A stretch of DNA of 64,000 nt, taken from Pseudomonadota bacterium. Its GTDB lineage: Bacteria > Pseudomonadota > Gammaproteobacteria > Steroidobacterales > Steroidobacteraceae. Positions 11,824 to 22,100 of the stretch are shown here, piece after piece. Below the pieces are notes generated by a model, which saw only the letters and a program-made list of their open reading frames with translations, had not been told where the DNA came from and made no database searches. Location of the stretch: assembly GCA_963204835.1 (NCBI GenBank), contig CAUJHJ010000033.1, positions 1 through 64,000 on the forward strand, given 5' to 3'. How positions within the stretch are numbered: position 1 is the first letter of the stretch; each line of letters starts with the position of its first letter. The translations under genes were made by a program, and so were the position numbers.

Positions 11824-14142
11824 GTGTTCAAGTCCACGGCGTGCCGCATGACGATGGCGGCATTGGTACTTTCCCCGGCGTCCGCAGTGCTGGCCCAAGA
11901 GGAGCCGGAAGGGCTCGAGGAAATCACTGTCACCGCCCGCAAGCAATCCGAGACGCTGCAGAGCGTTCCGCTCACGGTTACCGCGTTCTCGGAGGAAGAC
12001 ATCGAAAGGCGCGGACTCAGGTCGCTGACGGACATCGCCTCGTTCAGCCCCGGCCTGTACTACTCGGAGCAGGGCAGCCAGCGCGGTGGCCGGTCGGAAT
12101 CCGTCATCCGCTTCCGCGGCATGGATACCAACGACATCACGCCGACACGGGCGCTCGCCTCGGCATTCGTCGACGGCGTCTACGTTTCCGGCGGCCTGTC
12201 GAGCATCAGCCTCGAGGAAGTCGATCGCGTCGAAGTCATCAAGGGCCCGCAGAGCGCGTATTTCGGGCGCACCACCTTTGGCGGCGCGGTCAATTTCGTG
12301 ACACGCCCCGTGAGCGAGCATTTCTCGGGCCGCGCCGCGCTGACCGCGGCCGAAGATGGCGAGTACGACGTGACAGGCAGCATCGAGGGTCCGATCGTCG
12401 ATGGCCTCGCGGGCCGGCTCACCGCCCGCTACTACACGAAGGACGGGCGCTTCCGCAGCGCGGCCGATGGTGGCCGGCTCGGCGGCGAGGAGACGCGATC
12501 GGTCGATGGGACGGTCGAATGGCGGCCCACGGACCAGTTGAAAGTGCGCCTGCGGGCGCACGTCGCCGAGGATGACGACGGTCCGGCGACGACGTTCGCG
12601 CTGACCAGTGCGTACCACAACTGCGGGCCCTTCTTTCCTGGCGGCGTGACCTATATTTGCGGCGACCTGCCGATCATCGACAATCCCGGCACCAACACGG
12701 TGCTCGACCCGGTGCCGTATGACATTTACGTCAACAACAGCCGCAACAGCGCCGCCCTCGAGCGCGGGCCGAAGCTCGATCACCTCGGCCTGCGCCGCGA
12801 CACGCAACAGTACAGCCTGAGCGGCGACTGGCAGCTGCCGGGCGACTTCACCTTGTCGTTCGCCGGCTCCTACGGCTCGATCGAGCAGCGGCGCATCATG
12901 GACCTCGACTACACGCCGCAGAGGATCTGGCTGGAGGCCCATTTCCAGGACATGACCGATCGCAGTGGCGAGCTGCGCCTCGCCCGACAGCAGGACCGGC
13001 TGAAGTGGCTGGTCGGCCTGTCGTCCTTTTCGCTCGATTTCGCGACACCCAACGGGGCGTCGATCGGCTATCTCTATCCCAATGCCGGCTTCCCGGCGGG
13101 CTTCTTCCTCAATCAGGTGGTGTCGACCACCTACGTCGACACACAGGCCGTATTCGGGTCCGTGTCCTATGACCTGACGGAGCAGTGGAATCTCAGCCTC
13201 GAGGCCCGTTACCAGCAGGACAAGATCGACCAGGGCAAGGTTGCGAACACGGCGCTGCGCAAGACCTACAACAACTTCCTGCCGCGCGTGATCCTGCAAT
13301 GGCAGCCCACGGACGCGACGAACCTCTACGCCACCTTCGCGAAGGGCAACAAGCCCGGGGACTTCAACAGCAACCTGATTCCGCTGACCCCCGCGCAGCT
13401 GGCCGAGGCCCAGGCGCAGACCGGGGCGTCCCTGTACGTCGGCGAAGAGGAGCTCAAGAACTACGAGATCGGCCTCAAGCAAAGCCTGTTCGACCGGCGG
13501 CTGCAGATCAATGCAGCCGTCTACTTCATGGACTGGCTCAACCAGCAAACCCGCACGACGGCGGTGATCACCGATCCGACCAACCCGGCCGGCGTTCGCA
13601 CCATTCCCGTGACGATTGCCGCGGGCCAGACCTGGCTGCACGGCCTCGAGCTCGAGTCCCGCTGGCGCGCCACGAGCGCGCTCACCCTCGGCGCCACGTT
13701 CAACTGGGCGGCATCCGAGTACCGGGAGTTCATCTGCGGATTCTGCGCGCGAGTTACGGGTACGAGCGACGTGTCGGGCAACGAGTCGCCGCGATTCCCC
13801 GAGTTCTCCGGCACGCTGAGCGCCGACTACGTGGCGCCGCTCGGCGAGTCGAGCGAATGGTTCGCCCGTGCCGACCTGATCTATACCGGCAGCACCTGGG
13901 ACGAGGCGTTCAACCTCGCGAAGAACCCGGCGTCCTGGCGCGCGAACCTGCGTGGCGGTGTTGCGCTGGACAGGGTGCGCGTCGAGGCGTTCGTCACCAA
14001 CCTGTTCGACGACGATACCTACCTCTCGGCGGCGCGATTCACCGATTTCACGCTGGGCAACTTCAACCTGAACTATTTCGTCACCAACGTGGTGCCCGCC
14101 GATCCGCGCAAGTTCGGCTTGCGGGTCAGCGTGCAGTTCTGA
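11824..14142 (+). CDS. TonB-dependent outer-membrane receptor (second of two)
   Basis: A 772-aa receptor with a signal peptide (about 1-23, ending SAVLAQ), EEITVTARK as TonB-box/plug start, plug motif VDRVEVIKGPQSAYFGRTTF with GGAVNFVTRP, and a barrel ending VSVQF. The GTG at 11824 is chosen because GGAGG sits seven bases before it; an earlier in-frame GTG at 11800 precedes that ribosome site. It shares the plug organisation of the first receptor but the barrels differ, so the two may recognise related but different ligands. It is followed after 19 bases by its own Sel1-like protein. Confidence 0.9.
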   Translation: MFKSTACRMTMAALVLSPASAVLAQEEPEGLEEITVTARKQSETLQSVPLTVTAFSEEDIERRGLRSLTDIASFSPGLYYSEQGSQRGGRSESVIRFRGMDTNDITPTRALASAFVDGVYVSGGLSSISLEEVDRVEVIKGPQSAYFGRTTFGGAVNFVTRPVSEHFSGRAALTAAEDGEYDVTGSIEGPIVDGLAGRLTARYYTKDGRFRSAADGGRLGGEETRSVDGTVEWRPTDQLKVRLRAHVAEDDDGPATTFALTSAYHNCGPFFPGGVTYICGDLPIIDNPGTNTVLDPVPYDIYVNNSRNSAALERGPKLDHLGLRRDTQQYSLSGDWQLPGDFTLSFAGSYGSIEQRRIMDLDYTPQRIWLEAHFQDMTDRSGELRLARQQDRLKWLVGLSSFSLDFATPNGASIGYLYPNAGFPAGFFLNQVVSTTYVDTQAVFGSVSYDLTEQWNLSLEARYQQDKIDQGKVANTALRKTYNNFLPRVILQWQPTDATNLYATFAKGNKPGDFNSNLIPLTPAQLAEAQAQTGASLYVGEEELKNYEIGLKQSLFDRRLQINAAVYFMDWLNQQTRTTAVITDPTNPAGVRTIPVTIAAGQTWLHGLELESRWRATSALTLGATFNWAASEYREFICGFCARVTGTSDVSGNESPRFPEFSGTLSADYVAPLGESSEWFARADLIYTGSTWDEAFNLAKNPASWRANLRGGVALDRVRVEAFVTNLFDDDTYLSAARFTDFTLGNFNLNYFVTNVVPADPRKFGLRVSVQF

Positions 14143-14161
14143 AACCAAGCGAGGCAAGTCA

Positions 14162-14800
14162 ATGAAGAACGGAACTGGCTGGCTGCTGATTGCCGCAGCC
14201 CTGGCGGCCGCACCGGCCGTGGCGGATGAAGCGTTGAAATTCGATGCGAGCAAGTATTCGCAGGAAGTCACCGGCTGCGACCTGCTCGCCTCGCATCCGG
14301 ACGACCCGTTCAAGGTGGCGCCGGGATTGCAGAAACCGCAGATGGACCTGCCTGCAGCCATCGGCGCCTGCCAGGCTGCGGTGGCGCGGGATCCCGCCAA
14401 CCCGCGCCTCAACTACCAGCTCGGGCGCGTCTATGGCTACAGCGGGCAGGGCGAGAAGGCCGGCCCCTACCGCGATGTGGCGCTTGCGGCCGACTACCCA
14501 CAGGCGTTGTTCGTCTACGGCTTCCTGCACCTGGACGGCGAGAACAAGGCGACGAAGGATCCGTGCCTCGCGGGCGAGCTGATGCGCCGTTCGGCGCTCT
14601 ATGGACGGATCGCCGGACAAATCGGCTTTCCCTTCTGGTCGCTGAAGGGGAGGTTCGCCGGCTGCGCCGTGAAACAGGACCCGAAGGAAATGCTCGGCTT
14701 CCTCGAGGCCGCCGACAAGCAGACCTCCGATTTCTACCGCGAGACCGCGATCGAGCTGCTGCAGGACCGGATCAAGGCACGGTTGGCCAGCAAACAGTGA
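14162..14800 (+). CDS. Exported Sel1-like repeat protein paired with TonB receptor (second copy)
   Basis: A 212-aa paralogue of the protein at 11182. A signal peptide (LAAAPAVADE) is followed by CDLLASHPDDPFK, matching CDRLATHPDDPDR in the first copy, then ACQAAVARDP, LNYQLGRVYGYSGQG and DPCLAGELMRRS; all four cysteines line up. The receptor/Sel1 pair has therefore been duplicated as a unit. Its stop overlaps the GTG start of the following flavoprotein (GTGA), linking it to the dehydrogenase in translation. Confidence 0.8.
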   Translation: MKNGTGWLLIAAALAAAPAVADEALKFDASKYSQEVTGCDLLASHPDDPFKVAPGLQKPQMDLPAAIGACQAAVARDPANPRLNYQLGRVYGYSGQGEKAGPYRDVALAADYPQALFVYGFLHLDGENKATKDPCLAGELMRRSALYGRIAGQIGFPFWSLKGRFAGCAVKQDPKEMLGFLEAADKQTSDFYRETAIELLQDRIKARLASKQ

Positions 14801-16341
14801 TCGGCAGCGCGCTCACCCGTCGCTGGATGCTCGGTGCCCTCGGCGCCGTCGCCGCGACCGGTGCCGGCGCGCAGCAGATGCCGCGGTCGAACGCGCGCGC
14901 CCGCTGGGACCTGATCGTCGTCGGAGCCGGTACCGCCGGTCTTCCCGCGGCCCTGTTCGCGGCGCGCCGCGGGGCCCGCGTGTTGCTGCTCGAGAAAGCG
15001 CCCCAGCTCGGCGGCACGCTGTGGTTCTCGGGCGGGCAGATGAGTGCCGCGGGAACACGCCTGCAGAAGGCGAGGGGCATCGTCGACTCGCCGGCCGAGC
15101 ACCTCGCCGACATCCTGCGCATCAGCCGTGGCACGGCCGACGTCGATGTCGCGCGTCTCGCAGTGGAGAATGCAGCGGCGACTGTCAATTGGCTGGAGTC
15201 GGCGGGGCTCGAGATCGCGCCGCAGTATCCGGTCCGCGCCACGGGCCACGAGCCCTACGGCCGCGCGCGTGTCTGCGCGGCGACGGACCGCGGGCTAGCC
15301 ATCCTGCGCGTGATCGAGAAGGAACTCGGCGCAGCTCCCCCATCGCTGCACGTGCAGACGGGCACCGACGTGCTCGAGGCCATCCTGGATCGGCGCGGGG
15401 ACGTCGTCGGGGTGGTCGCGACCGATGCGGCTGGTGTGCGCCGCGACTATCGCGCGCCGCACGTGGTACTCGCGAGCGGCGGCTACATGGCGAACGCGGC
15501 ACTGTTCCAGGAGCTGAACGGCGTGCCGAAGTATCGCGCTGCCGGCTGGCCGCACAACACGGGTGCCGGCATCGGCATCGGTCTCGCAGCCGGCGGCTGG
15601 GTGCGCGGCCGCGAAAACTACCTGTGCGATGTCGGCAGCATCCCCGCGGATCTTGCGATTCCGAGCCCCGAGTTCGCGCGCTCCCTTCACCATCCCGAGC
15701 GCCGTCCGCCCTGGGAGATCGCCGTCAACGTCGCCGGCAGGCGTTTCGTCGCGGAGGACGAGCCGAGCGTCGACGCGCGCGAGCGCTCGCTGCTCGCGCA
15801 GCCGGACCACCGATACTGGCTCGTGTTCGACGACGAGATCCTGCGCAGTGCGCCCGCCCTGGTGCGCGGCGCACCGCCTGGCGAGGTGCGCGACTGGACG
15901 ACCGATGAGCTCGCGGGTGCCTTCAACGAGGCGCCCGCCTTCACTGCCGCGCCGACGCTCGAGGCGCTGGCGAAGCGCGCGGGCATCGACGCGGACGGCC
16001 TCGTGGCGACCGTGCGCGATTACAACGCCGGGCAGGCAGCGGGTCGCGATGCGCTTGGGCGGCAGCACCTGCCGCGACCGATCCGGCGCCCACCCTACTA
16101 TGCCATTCGCCATCAGGGCGGCACGCTGATCGCGATGGCCGGGCTGGCGGTCGATGCGAAGTTGCGCGTGACGAGGCCGGATGGCAAGCCGATCGAAGGC
16201 CTGTACGCGGCCGGCGAATTGCTCGGCAACGGCACGCTGTCGGGCAAGGCGTTCTGCGCGGGCATGATGGTGACTCCGGCCTTGGCCCTCGGACGCTGGC
16301 TCGGTGGGAACCTGCCGCTCGGCCGGCCCCGCGGCGCCTGA
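14797..16341 (+). CDS. Tat-exported FAD-dependent dehydrogenase (fumarate reductase / ketosteroid dehydrogenase-like)
   Basis: A 514-aa flavoprotein of the FAD_binding_2 family. The GTG at 14797 gives a twin-arginine signal (LTRRWMLGALGAVAATGAGA), overlapping the previous stop as GTGA; a start at the later ATG would delete the RR. The FAD Rossmann motif VVGAGTAGLPAALFAA lies at about 41-56 and the second flavin motif is GLYAAGELLGNGTLSGKAF near the C-terminus. Relatives include fumarate and urocanate reductases, tricarballylate dehydrogenase and 3-ketosteroid dehydrogenases. Place in the operon suggests it oxidises or reduces the imported substrate in the periplasm. Exact substrate unknown. 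Confidence 0.82.
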   Translation: MIGSALTRRWMLGALGAVAATGAGAQQMPRSNARARWDLIVVGAGTAGLPAALFAARRGARVLLLEKAPQLGGTLWFSGGQMSAAGTRLQKARGIVDSPAEHLADILRISRGTADVDVARLAVENAAATVNWLESAGLEIAPQYPVRATGHEPYGRARVCAATDRGLAILRVIEKELGAAPPSLHVQTGTDVLEAILDRRGDVVGVVATDAAGVRRDYRAPHVVLASGGYMANAALFQELNGVPKYRAAGWPHNTGAGIGIGLAAGGWVRGRENYLCDVGSIPADLAIPSPEFARSLHHPERRPPWEIAVNVAGRRFVAEDEPSVDARERSLLAQPDHRYWLVFDDEILRSAPALVRGAPPGEVRDWTTDELAGAFNEAPAFTAAPTLEALAKRAGIDADGLVATVRDYNAGQAAGRDALGRQHLPRPIRRPPYYAIRHQGGTLIAMAGLAVDAKLRVTRPDGKPIEGLYAAGELLGNGTLSGKAFCAGMMVTPALALGRWLGGNLPLGRPRGA

Positions 16342-16344
16342 CGC

Positions 16345-16812
16345 CTACCAGTCCGAAAGGTCGCGGCTCGTGCGCCGCTCGCGTACGAGCGTGATGCGCC
16401 ACAGTTGTCCGTCGCGCAGCCAGTGCCAGGTGCGTGCGCGGTGCTGTCCGTCGGGCGAGAGCTGGATCATCTCGGCGACCTGGCTCGCCGGATCCGTCGC
16501 ATAGGCAAAGCGCATGTAGAGTGTCTGCGGCTCGATCGCGCGCACCTCGCCCCACACCCGACCGTCGTCGATCAACAGCCTGTCGTCCCGCGCAATGCCC
16601 GTGTAGACGAGTTCGGTCGTGCGGCCGTCGTGCCAGCGATACCGGCTCGTCTGGCGATAGGCGATCGGTCCATCGTCGGGGCACTCGACCTTGATGCGAA
16701 ACGCGAACTGCTCCTGCACCGAGCGATCCGCCGGATCGATATGGGTGTAGTCACCCTCCCAGATGCCGATGTGCCGGCGCAGCAGCGCGACGGTGGCGTT
16801 CGGCACGGTCAC
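16345..16812 (-). CDS. DUF3598-like (lipocalin-fold) protein
   Basis: A 155-aa soluble protein rich in short beta strands. The start HIGIWEGDYTHIDP and later YRWHDGRTTELVYTG resemble the DUF3598 lipocalin-like family. No signal peptide is seen. A GTG at 16812 overlaps the LysR stop as GTGA, which decides the start and makes it the second gene of the lysR operon. It converges on the flavoprotein with a three-base gap. Function unknown; the family is thought to bind small hydrophobic ligands, which would fit a regulator/efflux neighbourhood. The family call is moderate. Confidence 0.6.
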   Translation of the reverse strand: MTVPNATVALLRRHIGIWEGDYTHIDPADRSVQEQFAFRIKVECPDDGPIAYRQTSRYRWHDGRTTELVYTGIARDDRLLIDDGRVWGEVRAIEPQTLYMRFAYATDPASQVAEMIQLSPDGQHRARTWHWLRDGQLWRITLVRERRTSRDLSDW

Positions 16813-17765
16813 GCCGCGCACGTTTCGGCGCACTTGCCGTGCGGGCAGAGCCCCTCCATGAAGACAGTATCGAAGCTCAGGCGCTCTACGAGGAAGTCGA
16901 CGAACGCGCGCACTTTCGGCGACTTGCCCTGGCCGAGCGGGAACACGGCGTTCATGTCGAACGTCGGGCCTTCCCAGCCCGCGAGCACGCGCCGCACGAG
17001 GCCCTGCGATGCTTCGGGCTTCAGCATCACGTCCGCGCCCAGCATCAGGCCTTCGCCCGCGAGCACCGCGCCGCGCAGCGCGGCGGGGTCGTTCGACACC
17101 AGCACCGGGTCGATGCGGTAGTCGACGAGGCCGCTGCCGTCATTGAGCGGCCACACGAAGTTGTTGCCGTTGTGGTTGTACTTGCGCATCGCGAAGGTGC
17201 GATGGCCCGTCAGTTCGTCGGGATGCTGCGGCTCGCCGTGCTGCGCGAGGTAGATCGGGCTGCCGTAGACCTGGGTGCGAAACGAGGTGAGGCGGCGCGC
17301 CACGAGGCTCTGGTCCGTGAGCGGGCCGATGCGCAGCGCGACGTCGATCTCCTGGCCGATCAGGTCCACCGTGTCGTTGCTGAGCTCCATGTCGATGCGG
17401 ATCTCGGGATAGCGCAGGTAGAACTCCCCGAGCAGCGGCGCGATCCAGGTCACGCCGAAGGAATAGGGCGCGGTGATGCGCAGCCAGCCGCGCGGCCCGC
17501 TCTGCAACTGCCCGACGGCGTTCTCGGCCTCGTCGAGCACGCGCGCGATGTGCTGGCTGTGCTCGTAGTAGATGTTGCCCGCCTCGGTCAGCCCGAGCTT
17601 GCGCGTCGTGCGATGCATCAGCTGCGCGCCGAGCCGCGCTTCGAGCTCCTGCACCTTGCGGCTCACGGTGGTCTTGGGCAGGCGCAGGGCGCGCGCGGCG
17701 GCGACGAAGCTGCCGTGTTCGACCACTTTGACGAAGACCAGCGTGTCGTTCAGATCGTGTGTCAT
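16809..17765 (-). CDS. LysR-family regulator with cysteine-rich C-terminal tail
   Basis: A 318-aa LysR regulator divergent from the MexEF-type efflux operon, so its likely controller. The N-terminal winged helix is about residues 5-65 (SFVAAARALRLPKTTVSRKV) and the substrate-binding domain follows (LRITAPYSFGVTWIAPLL). It belongs to the common AaeR/YhjC-like branch rather than being clearly MexT. Unusually, the protein ends LCPHGKCAETCAA: three Cys and a His in ten residues beyond the normal family end, which could bind a metal or sense thiol/redox state. It is coupled to the DUF3598-like gene by GTGA. Confidence 0.88.
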   Translation of the reverse strand: MTHDLNDTLVFVKVVEHGSFVAAARALRLPKTTVSRKVQELEARLGAQLMHRTTRKLGLTEAGNIYYEHSQHIARVLDEAENAVGQLQSGPRGWLRITAPYSFGVTWIAPLLGEFYLRYPEIRIDMELSNDTVDLIGQEIDVALRIGPLTDQSLVARRLTSFRTQVYGSPIYLAQHGEPQHPDELTGHRTFAMRKYNHNGNNFVWPLNDGSGLVDYRIDPVLVSNDPAALRGAVLAGEGLMLGADVMLKPEASQGLVRRVLAGWEGPTFDMNAVFPLGQGKSPKVRAFVDFLVERLSFDTVFMEGLCPHGKCAETCAA

Positions 17766-17788
17766 GGAGGTCTCACCTGGGGCCAGTC

Positions 17789-17833
17789 ATTAGCCCGTGC
17801 GTGGGATAATTATTTCCAAAAATTGCGGCTAAT
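17789..17833. promoter_or_regulatory. LysR/efflux intergenic operator candidate
   Basis: ATTAGCC (17789-17795) and GGCTAAT (17827-17833) form a perfect 7-bp inverted repeat around a 31-base AT-rich centre containing ATAATTAT. The surrounding sequence is far more AT-rich than the rest of the window. It sits between the divergent lysR (start 17765) and mexE-like (start 17888) genes, as expected for a LysR-controlled divergent promoter. No exact LysR box was demonstrable. Confidence 0.45.
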
Positions 17834-17887
17834 CAAGTCGACTTCGCCCCCGTATCGTCCGTCCTCGCGACATTGGAGGTGAGATCC

Positions 17888-19120
17888 ATGGACGACACAA
17901 GCCACTATCCCGTCCGCGGGAGAAATAGAACCGTATTTGGGACAATCGGGGCGCTCATCGCGCTGGGCGCCCTGTTCATCGCATGGCGCGCCTCGGGCGC
18001 GGGCGAAGACGGTCCAGGTGCCGGTGCGCAAGCCGCGCCGCCACCTCCCGAGGTCAGCGTGGCGCCGGTCGTCGAGCGCCGTGTCAGGCAATGGGACGAC
18101 TTCACCGGCCGCGTCGAGGCCGTCGAGTCGGTCGAGCTGCGGCCTCGAGTCAGCGGCTATGTCGAGCGGGTGGTTTTCGAGGAAGGCCAGGAGGTTCGCA
18201 AGGGCGACCTGCTGTTCGTCATCGACCCGCGCAGCTATCGCGCCGAGTTCGATCGCGCGACAGCCGAACTCGCGCGGGCGCGCAGCGAGGCGCAACTCGC
18301 GCGCAGCCAGGATGAGCGCGCGCAGGCCCTGCTCGCGGCGAAGGCCGCATCGCGCGAGGAATCGGACGCTCGCCATGCGGCGGTGGCCCAGACGCTCGCG
18401 GCGGTGCGCGCCGCGGAGGCCGCGCTGGCGCGCGCGCGCCTCGATCTCGGGTTCACCGAGGTGCGCGCGCCGATCTCGGGCCGAGCCGGCCGCGCGCTGA
18501 TCACCGCGGGCAACCTCGCCCAGGCCGACGCGACCCTGCTCACCACGATCGTGTCGCTCGACCCGATGTACGTGTACTTCGAGGGCGACGAGCAGGTCTA
18601 CCTGCGCTACCTCGAGCTCGCCAAGCGCGGCGCGCGTCGCGCGTCAGGCAATCCCGTGCGCGTCGGCCTCGCGAACGAGGCCGGCTTTCCGCACGCGGGC
18701 GTGCTCGATTTCCTCGACAACCGGATCGATCCGGGTACCGGCACGATCCGCGCCCGCGCACTCGTCCCGAACCCCGACCATACGCTGACGCCCGGCCTCT
18801 TCGCGCGCGTGCAGATGGAAGGCGGCACCGAGCTCGCCGCGCTGCTGATCGACGACAAGGCCGTCCTCACCGACCAGGACCGCAAGTACGTCTACGTGCT
18901 CGGGCCGGGCAACACGGCCGTGCGCAAGGATGTCGTGCTCGGCCGCAGCGCCGATGGACTGCGCGTCGTGCGCGAGGGCCTCGCGGCGGGCGACCGGGTG
19001 ATCGTCAACGGCGTGCAGAAGGTGTTCTTCGCGGGCATGCCGGTCGCGCCGCAGGCCGTGGCCATGGGCACGCGGGTCTCGGCGGCGCCGAAGGCCGCGG
19101 CCGGCGCGGGCGCGAACTGA
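17888..19120 (+). CDS. mexE: RND efflux periplasmic adaptor (MexE-like)
   Basis: A 410-aa membrane-fusion protein that links the inner-membrane RND pump to the outer-membrane channel. One N-terminal hydrophobic segment (about 20-38), the lipoyl half-motif LRPRVSGYVERVVFEEGQ, a long helical hairpin (about 115-185) and the second lipoyl half (LDLGFTEVRAPISGRAG) are in order. The ATG at 17888 has GGAGGTGA five bases before it, better than any earlier start. It is the first gene of a three-gene operon. The MexE/BpeE assignment rests mainly on the strong MexF likeness of the next gene. Confidence 0.87.
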   Translation: MDDTSHYPVRGRNRTVFGTIGALIALGALFIAWRASGAGEDGPGAGAQAAPPPPEVSVAPVVERRVRQWDDFTGRVEAVESVELRPRVSGYVERVVFEEGQEVRKGDLLFVIDPRSYRAEFDRATAELARARSEAQLARSQDERAQALLAAKAASREESDARHAAVAQTLAAVRAAEAALARARLDLGFTEVRAPISGRAGRALITAGNLAQADATLLTTIVSLDPMYVYFEGDEQVYLRYLELAKRGARRASGNPVRVGLANEAGFPHAGVLDFLDNRIDPGTGTIRARALVPNPDHTLTPGLFARVQMEGGTELAALLIDDKAVLTDQDRKYVYVLGPGNTAVRKDVVLGRSADGLRVVREGLAAGDRVIVNGVQKVFFAGMPVAPQAVAMGTRVSAAPKAAAGAGAN

Positions 19121-19130
19121 GGAGCTGGCG

Positions 19131-22100
19131 ATGGACTTCTCGAAATTCTTCATCGACCGGCCGATCTTCGCGGCCGTGCTGTCGATCGTGATCTTCGCGG
19201 CGGGCCTGATCTCGATTCCGCTCCTGCCCGTGACCGAGTATCCCGACGTGGTGCCACCGACCGTGATCGTGCGCGCGGTGTACCCCGGCGCCAATCCGAA
19301 GGTGATTGCGGAAACGGTCGCGACGCCGCTCGAGGAGGCGATCAACGGCGTCGAAGACATGATGTACATGAAGTCGGTCGCGGGCAGCGACGGCGTGCTC
19401 GTCACGACCGTGACCTTCCGCCCGGGCACCGACCCCGACGACGCGCAGGTCGCCGTGCAGAACCGCGTGAGCCAGGCCCTCGCGCGGCTGCCGGAGGACG
19501 TGCGCCGCCAGGGCGTCGTGACGCAGAAGCAGTCGGCGACGCTGACCCTCGTCGTGCACCTCATCTCGCCCGACCGCAGCCACGACTCCCTCTACCTGCG
19601 CAACTACGCCACGATGCGGGTCAAGGACGAGCTCGCGCGCCTGCCGGGCGTCGGCCATGCGCAGATGTGGGGCTCGGGCGACTACGCGATGCGCATCTGG
19701 CTCGATCCCGGCAAGGTGGCCGCCCGCGGGCTGACCGCCGGCGACGTGGTGCGCGCCGTGCGCGAGCAGAACGTGCAGGTCTCGGCCGGCCAGATCGGCG
19801 CCGAACCCACGCCCGATCGCAGCGACTTCCTCGTCTCGATCAACGCACAGGGCCGGCTGCAGTCCGAGGAGGAGTTCGGCGGCATCGTCGTCAAGAGCGG
19901 GGCGGGTGGCGAGATCGTGCGCCTCGCCGACGTGGCGCGCGTCGAGATGGGCGCCGGCGACTACACGCTGCGCTCGCAGCTCGACAACGACGATGCGATC
20001 GCGATCGGCATCTTCGAGTCCCCCGGTGCCAATGCGATCGCCGTGTCGGACGCCGTGCGCGCCCGCATGGCCGAGCTCGCGACGCGCTTCCCGCCGGGCG
20101 TGAGCTACAGCGTCGTCTACGACCCCACCGTCTTCGTGCGCGACTCGATCCGCGCGGTGATCGTCACCCTGCTCGAGGCGATCGTCCTCGTCGTGCTGGT
20201 GGTGATCCTCTTCCTGCAGACCTGGCGCGCCTCGATCATCCCGCTGCTCGCGGTGCCGGTGTCGGTCGTCGGCACCTTCGCGGCGCTGCACCTGCTCGGC
20301 TTTTCCGTCAACACGCTGACGCTCTTCGGCCTCGTGCTCGCGATCGGCATCGTCGTCGATGACGCGATCGTCGTCGTCGAGAATGTCGAGCGCAACATCC
20401 AGGAGGGCAAGTCGCCGCTCGCCGCCGCCCACCAGGCGATGCGCGAAGTGTCCGGGCCCATCATCGCGATCGCGCTGGTGCTCTGCGCGGTGTTCGTGCC
20501 GATGTCGTTTCTCACCGGCGTCATCGGCCAGTTCTACCGGCAGTTCGCCGTCACGATCGCGATCTCCACCGTCATATCGGCCGTCAACTCGCTCACGCTG
20601 TCGCCGGCGCTCGCGGCGCTGCTGCTGCGGCCGCACGATGCGCCGCGGGACGCGCCCACGCGGCTGATCGACCGCCTGCTCGGCGGCATGTTCCGGCCCT
20701 TCAACCGTTTCTTCGGCGCCAGCGCCACGCGCTACCAGGGCGCGGTGGCCCGCAGCCTGCGGCGCCGCGGTGCCGTGTTCGCCGTCTACGGCGTGCTGCT
20801 CGCGGCGGCCTTCGGCGTGTTGCAGCTCGTGCCGGGTGGCTTCATCCCGACCCAGGACAAGCTGTACCTGATGGGCGGCGTGAAGCTGCCCGAGGGCGCG
20901 TCGCTCGAGCGCACGGACGCCGTGATCCGGCGCGTCAGCGAGATCGCGCTCTCCACCGAAGGCGTCGAGCACGCGGTCGCCTTCCCTGGCCTCAACGCGC
21001 TGCAGTTCACCAATACGCCCAATACCGGCGTGGTGTTCTTCCCGCTGAAGCCTTTCGGTGAGCGGCAGCGCAGTGCGGCCGAGATCAATGCCGAGATCAA
21101 CGCGAAGCTCGCGCAGATCCAGGACGCGTTCGCATTCTCGCTGCTGCCGCCGCCGATCCTCGGCATCGGCGCGGGCTCGGGCTACTCGCTCTTCATCCAG
21201 GATCGCGCGGGCCTCGGTTACGGCGCGCTGCAGGATGCCGTGAGCGCGTTCTCCGGCGCGATCGCGCAGACCCCGGGCATGGGTTTTCCGATCAGCACCT
21301 ACCAGGCGAACGTGCCGCAGCTCGATGCGGCGGTCGATCGCGTGAAGGCGAAGGCCCAGGGCGTGCCGTTGACAGAGCTCTTCGACACGATGCAGACGTA
21401 CCTCGGCTCGACGTACATCAACGACTTCAACCGTTTCGGGCGCACCTGGCAGGTGATCGCGCAGGCCGACGCGCCGTTTCGCGACAGCGCCGAGGACATC
21501 GCGAACCTGCGCACGCGCAACCTCGCGGGCGAGATGGTGCCGATCGGCAGCGTCGTCACGCTGGGCGACTCGTTCGGCCCGGATCCCGTGATGCGCTACA
21601 ACGGCTACCCCGCCGCGGACCTGATCGGCGAGGCCGATCCGCGCCTGCTCTCCTCGAGCGAGGCGATGGCCGCCATCGGACAGGTTGCGGCGAAGGTGTT
21701 GCCGCAGGGAATGAGCCTCGAGTGGACCGACCTCTCCTACCAGCAGGCGAACCAGGGCAATGCGGCGCTGATCGTGTTCCCGCTCGCCGTGCTGCTCGCG
21801 TTCCTCGTGCTCGCGGCGCTCTACGAAAGCTGGACGCTGCCGCTCGCCGTGATCCTGATCGTGCCGATGACCCTGCTGTCGGCGCTGGTCGGCGTGTGGC
21901 TCACGGGCGGCGACTTCAATGTCTTCGTGCAGGTGGGCCTTGTGGTGCTGATGGGACTCGCGTGCAAGAACGCGATCCTGATCGTGGAATTCGCCCGCGA
22001 GCTTGAGCTCGCGGGCAAGGGCATCGTGGAGGCCGCCCTCGAGGCCTGCCGCCTGCGCCTGCGGCCGATCGTGATGACCTCGATCGCGTTCATCGCCGGC

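Noticed and set aside
11767-14412. 881-codon open frame on the minus strand
   Set aside because: Antisense to the second TonB receptor, which has plug and barrel motifs; the antisense composition is random-like.
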